Assembly: GCF_020921035.1 (NCBI RefSeq)
Contig: NC_063158.1
Span: forward strand, 13,622,001 to 13,686,000
Source of the DNA: Rhodamnia argentea
Taxonomy: Eukaryota; Streptophyta; Magnoliopsida; Myrtales; Myrtaceae
Direction: 5' to 3'
Length of the DNA stretch: 64,000 nt
Shown piece after piece: positions 12,201 to 23,209 of the stretch (the first letter of the stretch is position 1; every line of letters begins with the position of its first letter). The position numbers and the translations under genes were made by a program. A model generated the notes under the pieces. That model saw nothing but the letters and a program-made list of their open reading frames with translations, was not told the DNA's origin and searched no databases.

Positions 12201-15200
12201 CTCAAATATACATCTGGATCAAACAGAGAACAACAAGAGGGCAACAAGTCCTTAAATTACTGACGTGTCCATTTTATTGTAGTAAACCTCATGCTACCTA
12301 TCCTTAAGCTCACATCCATGCACAAGCAACCACATACTCACAAAAGCCTACCAAATATCCATAGCCTATTGTGCATGACTTAACCTCTTTGGTGGACAAG
12401 AAAGTTATTCCATGTGAGAAGTACACCACTTCCCAATAATACGTGGTGTGACAAGCCAATTAAAATCAAGTGATTTCAAATTCTACGTGCCAAATAAAAT
12501 GAAATGCATAGCAACATGATTGGTCAATCACACCAGATCAGCCGTATGACCAACACATAAAATACTTCTCCTGGATGGATAAGCCCACATTGTGAACCTC
12601 AATAAGTTACAGCACCCATTGCAACGCAAACAGTAGCATGTTGACTAACCACAGGAATTTCAGGAGTATCTCTAGCAAAAAGCTGAGACCATTTGCCACA
12701 ATTGGCTTAATGAGGTTTGTGACTTCATACCAAAAGATATACGACGTGGATGTATTACACAATAATTTTCTCGAGTGTTTGATATTATTCGTATGCATCT
12801 TTTGAAGAAACCCACTTACTAGAAGATCTTACTGTTATATGCTCAAACTTCAGAGAGATCTCTCATTACATACTAGATGGTGCTTATTACATGGAAAGTA
12901 TTTACAATGACAAAAGAAAAGTGTATGACGGTTTACAATGAAAAGGGCAAAACATGAAGTCGTAAGAAAGAATTCATGAACAGTTCACTCACCTGTCCAT
13001 CTTTTATCCGTGTAAGCATATCTTTGACTTTGTCATCGACGTGTTGAACCTACAAGAAGTCTTCCGTTTCTTTGTTAAAAAATTAAAAAAAAAAAAAAAG
13101 AAATACTAAATGGGGTGCATTCACAACTTGGAGCCCAGAACAAGTATTCCTTTTTTTCCTTGAAAAAAAAAATCAACCAATAACTATGTATCAGAAACTA
13201 AATCACCAACTAAAATTCAAATCCAGCCACAAGCTCTTCACAATCGCATCAAACATTTGACTTCACTCTTAAAACTTATGAAGACAACTGATGCTAAAAG
13301 TAATGTTGCAAAAAACAAAAAACCCACTTGAAGAAGCAAACCAAATAAGGCAAACCACCAAACTGTCTGATGTTAGATTATATAACATCCAAAACACAGT
13401 GATTCTTCCTTTAGCACTTTATAATACCACTGGTACAAAGAAAAGTCACATTGAACTTAAATACCCACAATCAAATGCTTACAATCTCGGAAAGTAGAAG
13501 GTTAAACATGAAGAGCCGGCTGCAGCTCAAACAGTATATTCCATCGTAGAACCTAAAAGAAAATACTTTATAGCTCTCAAGTAAATCTCAAGCCCATTTA
13601 TTTTGCTCGTATGCTTCATCCTTTTTAGTTTAGTCTACAAATATTAAATAGGCCATGCATTAAAAAAATTAGAAGGAAACCAACATCGCCAAGAGCAAGG
13701 ATGGCAGCCGATTGGCATATGATTGGCATATGAAAACGAAATGCTAAATGAATTATTTGTTGGAAGAAAACATTTCAAAAGGCTAAATGGTAGAAAAGAT
13801 CAGGCTAAAATGAATACCCTAAGTTGTAAGATATTTAAAGATTCAATACAAGTGTTCCTGTGTTTCTCCACAAAAACTTTGGCAATGTAAATCTTAGCGC
13901 TCTGTATTTAGTGTACCATAAGGCATTGACTGTGATACAAATTACAAATGTGCAAAGGATGAGTACATCATAGATTCTACAAGTACAACTATGGACACAG
14001 AAAAACAATAGCTAATGAGAAAGCCCAAATGTTGACAGGGAAAGAATGCACTGGGTAACTTGAAAGTCCAACATGGACGGAAGGCAGAAAAATGTTCAGA
14101 GAAATCCTAATGACTCGAAAATGGGGCAAATTTCTTCTATCTCAGCTGCTTTCAGTAAAAGTCAATGCCAAAGGCAATGTGTAAGTAGCAGCGAATAAGA
14201 AACAACAGATTTTCTGTAGTGCTTTCTTCTTCAATTATGGATACTCCAGAAAAAGATGGCTTTCATTGGATGTTGAACTGAAAGGCAGGAATACACCTTT
14301 ACAGCAATTAGCAGAATGTTTAGTTCAATTCTTCCAACTTTAAAGTCAGTAAGTTTCAGTAGCATCCAAATAACTATAATGAGGCGCCATTATGAATGAA
14401 ATTGCATCTACACATCTGCAGTCAGAACATTTATAGATCAAGAACCAGATACCTATAAAATACGTACTTAACGTGTTCCATGAAACTCAAGAAAAAAGCA
14501 TTTAATAAGAAAGAACTATCACGCTCTTACAAATTGGAGGCATACAGATCAGAGGATCTAATCAATTCCATAAGTATCACACCCTAAGGTAACCTAAATA
14601 AGCAAAGAAGAAAGCTTTTGAACAAAAAATACCATACTAGAAAATTCATCAACAAAATACCATAGTTGCTTACCTTTCTAGATATTTGTTTTCCCATCTC
14701 GACCCATTTATTCTTCCCTGCTTGTGCAGTACCTATTTTGAAAACTGAGGGGTCAAGCCTTTTCTGCATCCACAAATTAATTCAGTGATAATCTATCCAT
14801 TCTTAGATATTCTTACGTGGAATTTGAAAGGGAACTGTTTTAGAAAACAGCTCGAGATGCTATACACACAACCACAGGATGAAATCCACATTGACCCCCA
14901 AGAAAGCAAGCTTGCTAAGAAAGACTCACTTGCCGGGCACAACATTCGCCAGCATCGCAAAACCAATCAGATTGAAAATGGCAAAATACTGACCTGAAGT
15001 TCTTCACGAGAGATACCCTCTGGTGGTACAGCCAAAAACAGCTGCACCTCTGGTGATCCGGCCTCGGCATATGTCTTTCCTTCCTCTGTAAGCACCCACG
15101 TTTCCCTCTTAATGTCCTGCACATCCAGTCCATAACGTTCACCTTGGTGTACCAGAGAAGTAAAGACAAGTTGTATGTTCAATGAAATTCATCGGCGTCC

Positions 15201-15576
15201 ACACTCCAATGTACCCATATCAACACCAATTCCGCCATGTCCAACCCCACAATCAAACTCTCGTGGTGTACGAGAAAGACAACGGACAAGCATTGCCCGT
15301 ACACATGCCCTTTACACTTACTACAAGGAAAAAACGCAGGAAAGCACACAAAGTTGACGCACATGCGCGCAGGACAATAAGCACAAGCGGTGGTCCCTGG
15401 ACAGCGGAAATGACTGAGGAGAGGGGGACCTGAGCGTCGATGTATCTGAAGCCGTGGAGGCTCTTGATGACGTTGACCACCTCGTTGTGGTCGATCCCAT
15501 GCTGCGCCGCGAACTCGCCGGAATCGGCGATCTCCGCGTGGCTCTCCAAGAACCCTAGGATTGCTTCTTCGGCCAT
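6241..15576 (-). CDS. Phenylalanine--tRNA ligase alpha subunit, cytoplasmic
   Basis: Charges tRNA-Phe as the catalytic subunit of the cytosolic alpha2-beta2 class II synthetase. There are eighteen coding exons: 15430-15576, 14994-15116, 14674-14763, 12993-13049, 12049-12104, 11838-11930, 11051-11141, 9685-9722, 9542-9580, 8862-8938, 8692-8776, 8466-8562, 7544-7643, 7148-7219, 6956-7022, 6656-6781, 6381-6435, 6241-6294. They sum to 1467 bases (488 residues), close to the roughly 485 of Arabidopsis. The start [16 protein letters not shown] and the winged-helix N-terminal domain are conserved. Class II core motifs are present: [12 protein letters not shown], the motif-2 strand [23 protein letters not shown], and the motif-3 region [13 protein letters not shown]. 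Intron 7 uses a GC donor (AAG|GCAAGG); all other introns are GT-AG. It shares its upstream region with the divergent DNAJC25-like gene. No disabling change was seen. Confidence 0.96.
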
Positions 15577-15917
15577 TTCTCTACAGCAGACCCCAGAACC
15601 CACCCTCTGCCGGTGGAGTCCTGAGTATTAGGGTAGAGAGAGGGAGAAGACGACTCCGTCTGGGCCATGACGGTCGGGCTCGGGCTTGGGCTCGGGCTCG
15701 GGCTTGGGCTCGGGCTCGGGCTCGGGCTCGATCCGAATCAACAAGATAGTCAACGAGGGAGTTCGTTGACTTTTCCGCTTCTCCTAACAATGGCATTCTT
15801 GTTATTTTTTCCCATCTCTTTGCTTTTTGGAGCTAAAAACTTAAGCCGTCACAAACCATTCCGTGGGAAGGGCTAGAAGTCGAAGGGGATCCAAACGTGA
15901 AGGCCACCGGAAGAATA
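15577..15917. promoter_or_regulatory. Bidirectional promoter region, PheRS alpha / DNAJC25-like
   Basis: 341 bases separate the two divergent start codons, so both 5' UTRs and core promoters must share this stretch or extend into the genes. It contains the hexamer repeat at 15676-15730. No TATA box stands out on either side, in line with constitutive housekeeping expression; this is inferred from layout only. Confidence 0.6.
15676..15730. repeat. GGGCTC/GGGCTT hexamer tandem repeat
   Basis: About nine units of gggctc with some gggctt variants, inside the shared promoter. In several frames it mimics Gly-Leu or Arg-Ala repeat proteins, which I regard as artefacts. Confidence 0.9.
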
Positions 15918-18900
15918 ATGGCGCCACCACCGTCGGCGACGGCGACCGGGTGGCGCGCGGTCACTGGTCTCCTCGTGCTGTCAATCCTCGCCGCTCGATC
16001 GGCGGCCATCTACTGCGACGAGGACGACTGCTACGATCTCCTAGGGTCAGCTCAGCTCTCTGCTCAGTGCTCGCTCATTTGACCGTGAAATTAACCTCAT
16101 TACGCTATCGGAGGCCTTGGGGATTCATCGTTGCTTTTGTTATTTCTAGGGTCTCGCAGAGTGCGAATGCTTCCGAGATCAAGAGAGCTTACTACAAGCT
16201 CTCCTTGAAATAGTACGTTCGCTGTCCATGCCCTTCTGGGTTTGTTTCCTTTTTTTCTGGTGTGATGGTTTTGCGCATTTCGTTTCTGATCTGATGCCAT
16301 GAATACTCAGTCATCCTGATAAAAACCCGGATCCGGAGTCAAGGAAGGTGTTCGTGAAGATAGCCAATGCTTACGAGGTTTGTAGCATTGTGGGACTCTT
16401 GCTTTTGGCTCAATCACAATAGTGTTGGTCGGTGGAGTTTTCAATTTCATTGGTCAATGCAGCTTGTTTTGAAAATCAAGTCCTATGAATTTGTGATTTG
16501 CGAAGTGTGATGTGACTTTGATGCAGCAAAGTTTGTGCCAATCATGCTCAAGTTATCTGAGTTTCGAGATTTTTTTTACTGCTCTATGAATTATATGCCG
16601 TGAGGCATCAGCCAACTAGTGTGGTTTCTACCCTTGCTTAGCTTCGGTGTGTAGCTCAAATGGTGATGAAATTGCAGATTTTGAAAGATGAAGCAACTCG
16701 CGAGCAGTATGACTATGCTATTGCGCATCCAGAGGAGGTACTGTTAACCTTTTTTGTGCAACTCAAAATGTACCAAATGGGTTTGTTTACTTCAATTCTG
16801 TGGATTGTTTTCAAATTGATTGAGCATTTGACTTGTTATCCAGCAGTAATCATCTTGATGCACATTCTATAGCTGAATACATTGCTTACTCTGTGTTTGT
16901 GTTAGTTTAAGGACAAAACGACATCATGATCCTGCAAGACTAACTTTAGTTTGACGGCAATTGACATAGGCAGCTCCCTTGTTTGGAAAATAATGTGGCT
17001 CAGCAAATTGTTGCTTTGATTCATGGAGCGCTAGGATCATCATGGAGCAAAATGATTTGATTACTGTGTCATCAATGTGGATTTTGGTTCCCAACTCCAT
17101 TTATGATTTGTTACATTTCAGTCGGTCTAATCTATGTATGTTTACAACTTTTGTGTCATACCGCTATACGAATTGAGTTTTCTCTCTTCTCCATTCTCTT
17201 AAAGTAGGAATATGGCCTGCAAGGCTGCAAATGTCCTCTGTCATTAAGAAGCATATGTTCAATCATTTGTTATTGCGATGAGTACTTACTATTGTTACAC
17301 CATTCAGGTATTCTTCAATACGGCAAGATACTATCAGGCATATTATGGTCATAAAACAGTAAGACCTTGTCATCTTTCGATGGCGTATTGCTCCTCTTGT
17401 CGAACTTTCTTTCTCTAGCATATTTTTCATCTTATCAACCGACGGTTCACTTGTCAGGATACTCGTGCTGTCCTTGTCGGCCTCCTTTTTATTCTTTCAG
17501 GATTTCAATACTTGAACCAGTGTACAAGGTACAACCAGGTACTCTCATACATTAAGTTCCTGTTTTTCTCAGTGTCATATTAAATAATGATGCTTGCTAT
17601 GAATATTAATGCTGGCCCTGTGTCCACATGCACTTTAGTCGAGAGTTTGCTAATCGTTTATTTTCTTCATCGTACTCTCAAACCGAGGCAAGCATCATAT
17701 GTGGGAACAATAATTTGGATAACTTTCAAGTTTGCTTTTTCTGGTATAATTGATAATCCTTAAGCCTTAAATGACACTGATAAATAAATCGCATCTTTTT
17801 TATGTTGCAGGCTGTAGCCATGGTAAAAAAGACTCCAGCATACAAAAACAGACTTCGAGCTTTGGAACTGGAACGTAGTGGAGGAGTGACAAATAAGAAA
17901 AAGAACCAGAGACAAATGGACAAGTATGTAGTCTCATGTTCTGAACTGATGAATAGCTTGGTGACTGAAACAGAGTAGATTGAGTGACTTGGTGACATAT
18001 GTTGACTGAAACAGAGTAGATCGAACGCTAGGATCACTCCTAATTTGCATGACTTAAGGGCAAAGTAGTGACTCCTTTTTGTCTTTTATCCTTTTTTCCA
18101 TTGGTTTATTATTTACCCCCAGTTTAATATTCTTTTGACAAATCAGCATTATTTTCTCGCCAAATATTGAGTTTTTGATGCATCAGTTGGAGACTTAGTT
18201 GTTTTGCAACAGTATAGCCCTTCGATTAATGGGATTTATAAATCACAATTCTCTGCAATACTGTCATAAGCATTTGATGCGGCATTTATTTGGAAAACGT
18301 AAAGTTGCTTTTTAGTGTCTTTTTCTCTTGGAGTTAACTGCAGGTTCTTATTATCCTGGCATGGTTCTTCTTTTGTGATTGAGGTAAAGAAGTGTCATGT
18401 GTTATTGCAGAAAAGTGGAGGAAGAAATTAGCAAAGAACTTGAATTGGAAATAAAAGGGACTGAGAAACCCTCTATGTGGAACCTTGTCGGAGTGCGTTT
18501 CATACTTCTACCTTACACATTTGTCAAGGTAAAGACTTATATATTATCAGCTAATGGATATATCTAATACGCTGGTATAATGGTTCACTACTTATCATTC
18601 TCATCTTGTGTCTCGGTTTTTAGCGTGTGCAATTGAATAGACTAATTTGGTTCTTTTCCTCAGCTATTAGTATGGTACGGATGTTGGTTTTGGAGGTACA
18701 AGGTGAAAGAGGCTCCATATTCTTGGGAAGATGCTGCTTACCTCACACAGAGAGCACTTAGCATTCCCGTTGATGCCTGGAGCAATATAGGTAAATATTT
18801 CATGGCCCTTTTTTCTCTTTTTCTGCCAAAAGAAGCCTTTAGAAAGTGCAAGGATGCTTGCTTAAAAACTAAAGGGTGGCAGATCATTTTTAAATTCTTT

Positions 18901-19198
18901 GTGATAGTTGGACTAAATGATAGATTGGCGATGTAAAATGTATGGTCTAAAATGTTTGGTAACAATTACTTTATGAGTTACTTTATCATAAAGTGAACGC
19001 TTTACTGAGTCAATACTGATATTTTTGCCATAAATGTAAGATTTGTATACTGAGTTTTTGTGGTGACTCAATTACGGTGCATGTTATAATCCAGATGAAC
19101 CGACCAAAGAAGATCTGATCAAAAGACGTCTATGGATCAAGTCGAACTTGGATGACTACTTCATGGAGATGAGAAAAGAATCCAAGCGCAGAAGATAG
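15918..19198 (+). CDS. DNAJC25-like J-domain membrane protein
   Basis: An Hsp40-type co-chaperone related to animal DNAJC25, expected in the ER membrane. Ten exons: 15918-16045, 16150-16212, 16311-16377, 16678-16737, 17308-17358, 17458-17538, 17811-17923, 18411-18528, 18664-18790, 19095-19198, summing to 912 bases (303 residues). Order of features: N-terminal signal or anchor segment (residues about 12-32, LLVLSILAARSAA); J domain starting at DCYDLLG with the HPD motif (YHPDKNPDPESRK) and the downstream NAYEILKDEATREQYDYA; a hydrophobic segment (VLVGLLLFILSG-like); a basic, charged region (ALELERSGGVTNKKKNQRQMDKK); a second hydrophobic stretch (FILLPYTFVKLLVWYGCWFW); and a basic C-terminus (RKESKRRR). 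The HPD motif needed to stimulate Hsp70 is intact. The ATG at 15918 is the first that leads the conserved frame. Divergent from PheRS alpha. Confidence 0.95.
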
Positions 19199-20630
19199 CG
19201 GTAATTTTGTGGTTCGCTTATAACTGATGACACAGTTTAAAAGAGACTGACGGATAGAAACCCAGTTAAACTGCAGGGTCACCTTGAAATCGTGGGATCT
19301 GTCGACAGAATTCTTCCTTTCTTATGACAAATAGTTATCATGAAATTTTGATGTTATTATTCTTACAGTCTTTGATGGATATTAGGGACGGAGATAATTT
19401 ATAAGTATTGCGGGTTATTTTGCTTGATTTGGTGTCCATATGTAGCTTGAGTTAGCAGTTTTCTATGAGAAAGTTCAAGCAGCCCCAGGGTTTCTTGTGC
19501 TTGGTAAAGAAGGGATTTGGGAATGGTGAATGACGTACTTCGTATATGATATTGCAACTTTCTTTGCTGTAGGTAGTAGTCACGTTTATAATTTACCAGC
19601 GCTATTAAAATTACTTTTTTTCTTTTCCCCTGAAAGCTGGCTTCATTCATACAGGTAAGATTCATATTTTCAGAATAAGAATAATGACGGTCTCCCTTAC
19701 ATTACGGTAAAATATTTAACGGTATCTAGTAACCAAAGTACGAGGTGGACAAGTCAATTTCGACACTGTGCAAAGCACAGGTCTACCTAGTAGGAAGCCA
19801 AAGCTTCCCCAACATGGCTCCAAACATAGGAGGTTACTATACCTATCTACCCAATAGTCGTCAACCGAAGTTAACTTGGGGTCTACCTTCCAGCTGTAGG
19901 CTCCTAAGTTCTCTTTATATATTTTTCTTTTTTAAAATACGGAGAGAACTTATGGGGAGACCTCTCCATCATATCGGGGAGACCTCTCTATCATACCGGG
20001 GAGTTTGTTTTCTTGTCTCTCCTTAAGCCTTTTAAGGACTTGCTCAGGTCCAATTCATGGTTTGTGTGCATGAATTAGAAAACTATGCCTCGTGTGATCT
20101 ACTTATATTCATTTCCCTTTTTCGTATTTTCTATTTGAATTCAAATTTCCTTCTTTTTCCCTTACTTATTAGTTTTAAAACATAAAAATAAAGGCGCGAA
20201 AATTCTTGTGCTAAATTTCATTTTGAAAACTTTAGAAAAAATGAAAAATATATATAAAAAAAAAGCAACATATGAGATGCACAACTTACATTAGTTTGTA
20301 AGTCTTAATGTGTTTGCATATTTTACTACACATGTATCATAACTTTCATACAACGTTCATTTTGGTGCCAAATCTTTTCGCCGCATCACTTGGTGCCGCT
20401 TAAAAAGAAACGATCACTAAAGTCCCAAACATCCGACGTAATAGCATTTTAGCAACTTCCATAATCGATGTGGCTTGTTGGTATGCCCAGTCGTCATAAA
20501 TAACCCTAAACGACAGGGTCTACGTGTTTTGGCCTAATAATATATCTCAATTTGGACAAATCAAGCTTATTTCCCCAGATTCTTCAGACCCTAATTTGGA
20601 AAACCCCAAAAGTACAAGTTGAATCTTGTA
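19199..20630. other. Intergenic, 3' flank of the DNAJC25-like gene
   Basis: Includes the likely 3' UTR. Around 19945-20005 there is a short imperfect tandem repeat (ggggagacctctc units). No gene recognised. Confidence 0.45.
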
Positions 20631-20743
20631 ATGGAGCGCAGGAGCAGGATAAGCGGCTCAAATTCGTTTCAACAGGCAGCGCGATTAATTTCACCGCCGA
20701 CGGAACGCTCACCCTTTCCTTTGTTACAAGATTCCTTCCTCCG
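20631..20743 (+). other. Possible orphan first exon, unrecognised
   Basis: An ATG opens a frame reading MERRSRISGSNSFQQAARLI, then PPTERSPFPLLQDSFL, and reaches a good-looking donor (CTCCG|GTACC). The composition looks like plant coding sequence, but I found no downstream exon before BRCA1 and I do not recognise the protein. It may be a fragment of a displaced gene or chance. Confidence 0.25.
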
Positions 20744-21527
20744 GTACCGACCCCCAATTTTCTTTTCTCCAAGAACTGAGCCCTAATTTTTCCCTCTAAC
20801 CGCCAAGCCCTAATTGTTTTCGGCATCAGTTGAGCAAGGGGATGAGAGAGAATGACGATGGCCGAGAGAGAGAGACGCACACACACACAGCGACAAGCAA
20901 GAGAGCGAGGGCAACCAGCGACTAGATCTCTCTCTTTTTGAAGAAAAGAACTCAATGCAACATCGTTTAGGTCGACACTAGCTACCTCATAGTGCACATT
21001 ATATATATATATATATATATGTACAATTAAATTTAAAAGAAAAAAGGTCACGTAGGACTTTTTGCCAGGATTTATAACGAGAGCCACTTAAGTGCTTGTG
21101 TTTCTTCAATTTGGCAAGTAAGTAAGCCGACGAAAAGTTTTGGCACCACATACAAGTGAATTGATTATAAAAGAAAGTAATTTTGGGTTATTATTTATGC
21201 TTGATTTTATTTGTACGAGTTTTATGTATAGATCTGTGGTGCTTATATTGGAAAAATCACGAAGATAGGAAGTTCTCCTTTTATTGCGTAAAAAAGTATT
21301 TTAATTTCTAACTACATGTGCAAGAAAGAAAAAAAAAAAAGGAGCACCAAAAAAAAGACACGTCCTCTGCATCAAATAAATACTATTAACAAAGCACTAT
21401 ATTCTTTCGAAAATATAATGACATTATAACATTGGTATACACGTACATTTTTGCGAAGATTTGTTATTGATGAAAGACGTGACTATGTCAGGATAGGCTT
21501 GGAAAATCACCAAAGAAATTCAAAATT
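20744..21527. other. Intergenic with microsatellites
   Basis: Contains (CA)n near 20880 and an (AT)n run at about 20999-21020. The long minus-strand ORF across 20584-21087 spans these repeats and is not credible as a gene. Confidence 0.5.
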
Positions 21528-22098
21528 TATTGCGCTTGTGCCAATTACGTTCAAAACCTTTTAATTCGGAAAATTTAGTTCTAAGTTTTTTGACAGTCTA
21601 TCAATTGAGACATTTCAAATAATTTATGCCAGAAATTGCTGGCATCGATGTTGATTGTCCTATGTGGCACCGTCGGCGATAATATAGAAAATTATTATGA
21701 TGTTTTTATTTAATTTTCATTTTTTTCTTTGCATTTATTTTCTGTGCTTGTGAGGGTCACCCCTCCTGCGGCAGGTGGGGTGACGAAATTCATGGGTGAG
21801 GCCATCGCAATTTTGCGACCAGGAGCAAGGCCCGCGGTCTGTATGGACTCCACCAAGGCCACGTAGCACAGGAAAAAAAATGCAAAAAAACAAAGGAAAA
21901 TAAACATTAAAAATAAATATTTTTAAAATACAATAACTGTCCATGTCAGTGTCGGCGGTGCTAAATAGAATCATCACATCACCAATTTCCGAGCAAAATT
22001 GCCTGAAGGGCTCGCTTGACACATTCTCCAAATGTTATGATTAAATTGGCCAAATAAAGACGCTTAGGACTCAATTGGAACAAGTGCAATATGTTTAC
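21528..22098. mobile_element. MITE-like element
   Basis: The left end (attgcgcttgtgccaatt at about 21530) matches the reverse complement of the right end (near 22068-22095, ggaacaagtgcaat). The body carries the phrase 'tcaattgaga / actcaattgg' seen in many plant non-autonomous DNA elements. A GC-richer centre (21750-21870) has no domain I recognise. Ends are approximate and no target duplication was confirmed. Confidence 0.55.
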
Positions 22099-22128
22099 GA
22101 TTTTTTTTTGTTGTAAATTCCCTAATGA

Positions 22129-22975
22129 TAAACATATAACAGGAGCATGTTATAAGAACATGCGTTTTGCGTGGAAAGATAAATATAGGCTTAAAAATTA
22201 GGATGATTATTTTTTTAATCTTGAAATTTAAAGGGTTTAAGGTGTTTCCATTTTCGATATGTAAATCAATTTATGTTTGATCTATATATTGGTATTTTTT
22301 GTTGTACCTTAACGTGCTTAAAAGTTAATTTGGGGGTGGGCACTGGGAAGTATATGTATATTCCCATGAAAGTCATGTCCTTTCAAAACATGATTGATTT
22401 TTTGATTCAAATAATGTGTTTTTACTCGATAGTTATCCGTGGTCCATTTATTCCGCAAAAAAATTATGAATTAGATATTACTTTCTTAAAAATGATTGCC
22501 TATATTACTTATAAAAATGAACAAAAGAATACGTTTTTATCATTTACAAAAATATTTAAATATTGATTATTGCCCGTAATAAAATAAATTTTCACTAATT
22601 AACTATTTCAAGCGATGTAAGCGATTATTTTTAGCACATAATCCAAATTCCGCAAAACAAATAGAGCCCTAGCATGTGCGTGCACTTTTGTGAAGGTTTG
22701 TTTCTAACAAGCGAATATCGAGAGAGGCATATAATAGGAGTATGATATACAAATATTTGACTTAAAAGTTCGAGATTGGTTAGGTGAAAAAAAATCCATA
22801 TTGGCTTCCAAATTAAGAATTTTTTTTTAATCTTTGAGATTGAAAGAAATTAAAGGTGTTTCCACCTCTTTTTACATTTCCTAATTCATCCTTAACGTAA
22901 ATAGATGCAATAACCGCAACTTTTAAAATCAATTTATGTCGGGTTAATGTATTGGCATATACCTTAATCATATGA
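22129..22975. repeat. Diverged direct repeat
   Basis: The stretch at about 22129-22325 recurs, strongly diverged, at about 22728-22975. Shared phrases include the (a)taacaggagcatg / ataataggagtatg start, aaggtgtttcca, and aatcaatttatgt followed by ttggtat / ttggcatatacctta. No coding content. Confidence 0.5.
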
Positions 22976-23209
22976 AATATATGTCTGCCCATGTAAAAAC
23001 AAGTGTTTTGGAGCCCGCCAACTTGCAGAGTTGGCGGGTCACGATTTGTCTTTTGGCGGCTTAAAATTCAAAAGAATTGGCGAATCGTAGCTTCCTAAAC
23101 ACACTGAAATCCCAGTCCAGATGCTCATTCTCATCGGCTTTCGTAGCTTCATCTGCTAAACCATTACTCTCTCTCGCTCGCTCGCTTGCTCGAGCTCTCT
23201 GAGTCGGAC

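Noticed and set aside
15561-15876. ORFs rich in Gly-Leu or Arg-Ala repeats on both strands
   Set aside because: They are translations of the GGGCTC hexamer repeat in the shared promoter and have no conserved flanks.
20584-21087. 167-codon minus-strand ORF
   Set aside because: Spans CA and AT microsatellites, has no recognisable domain and no intron structure.
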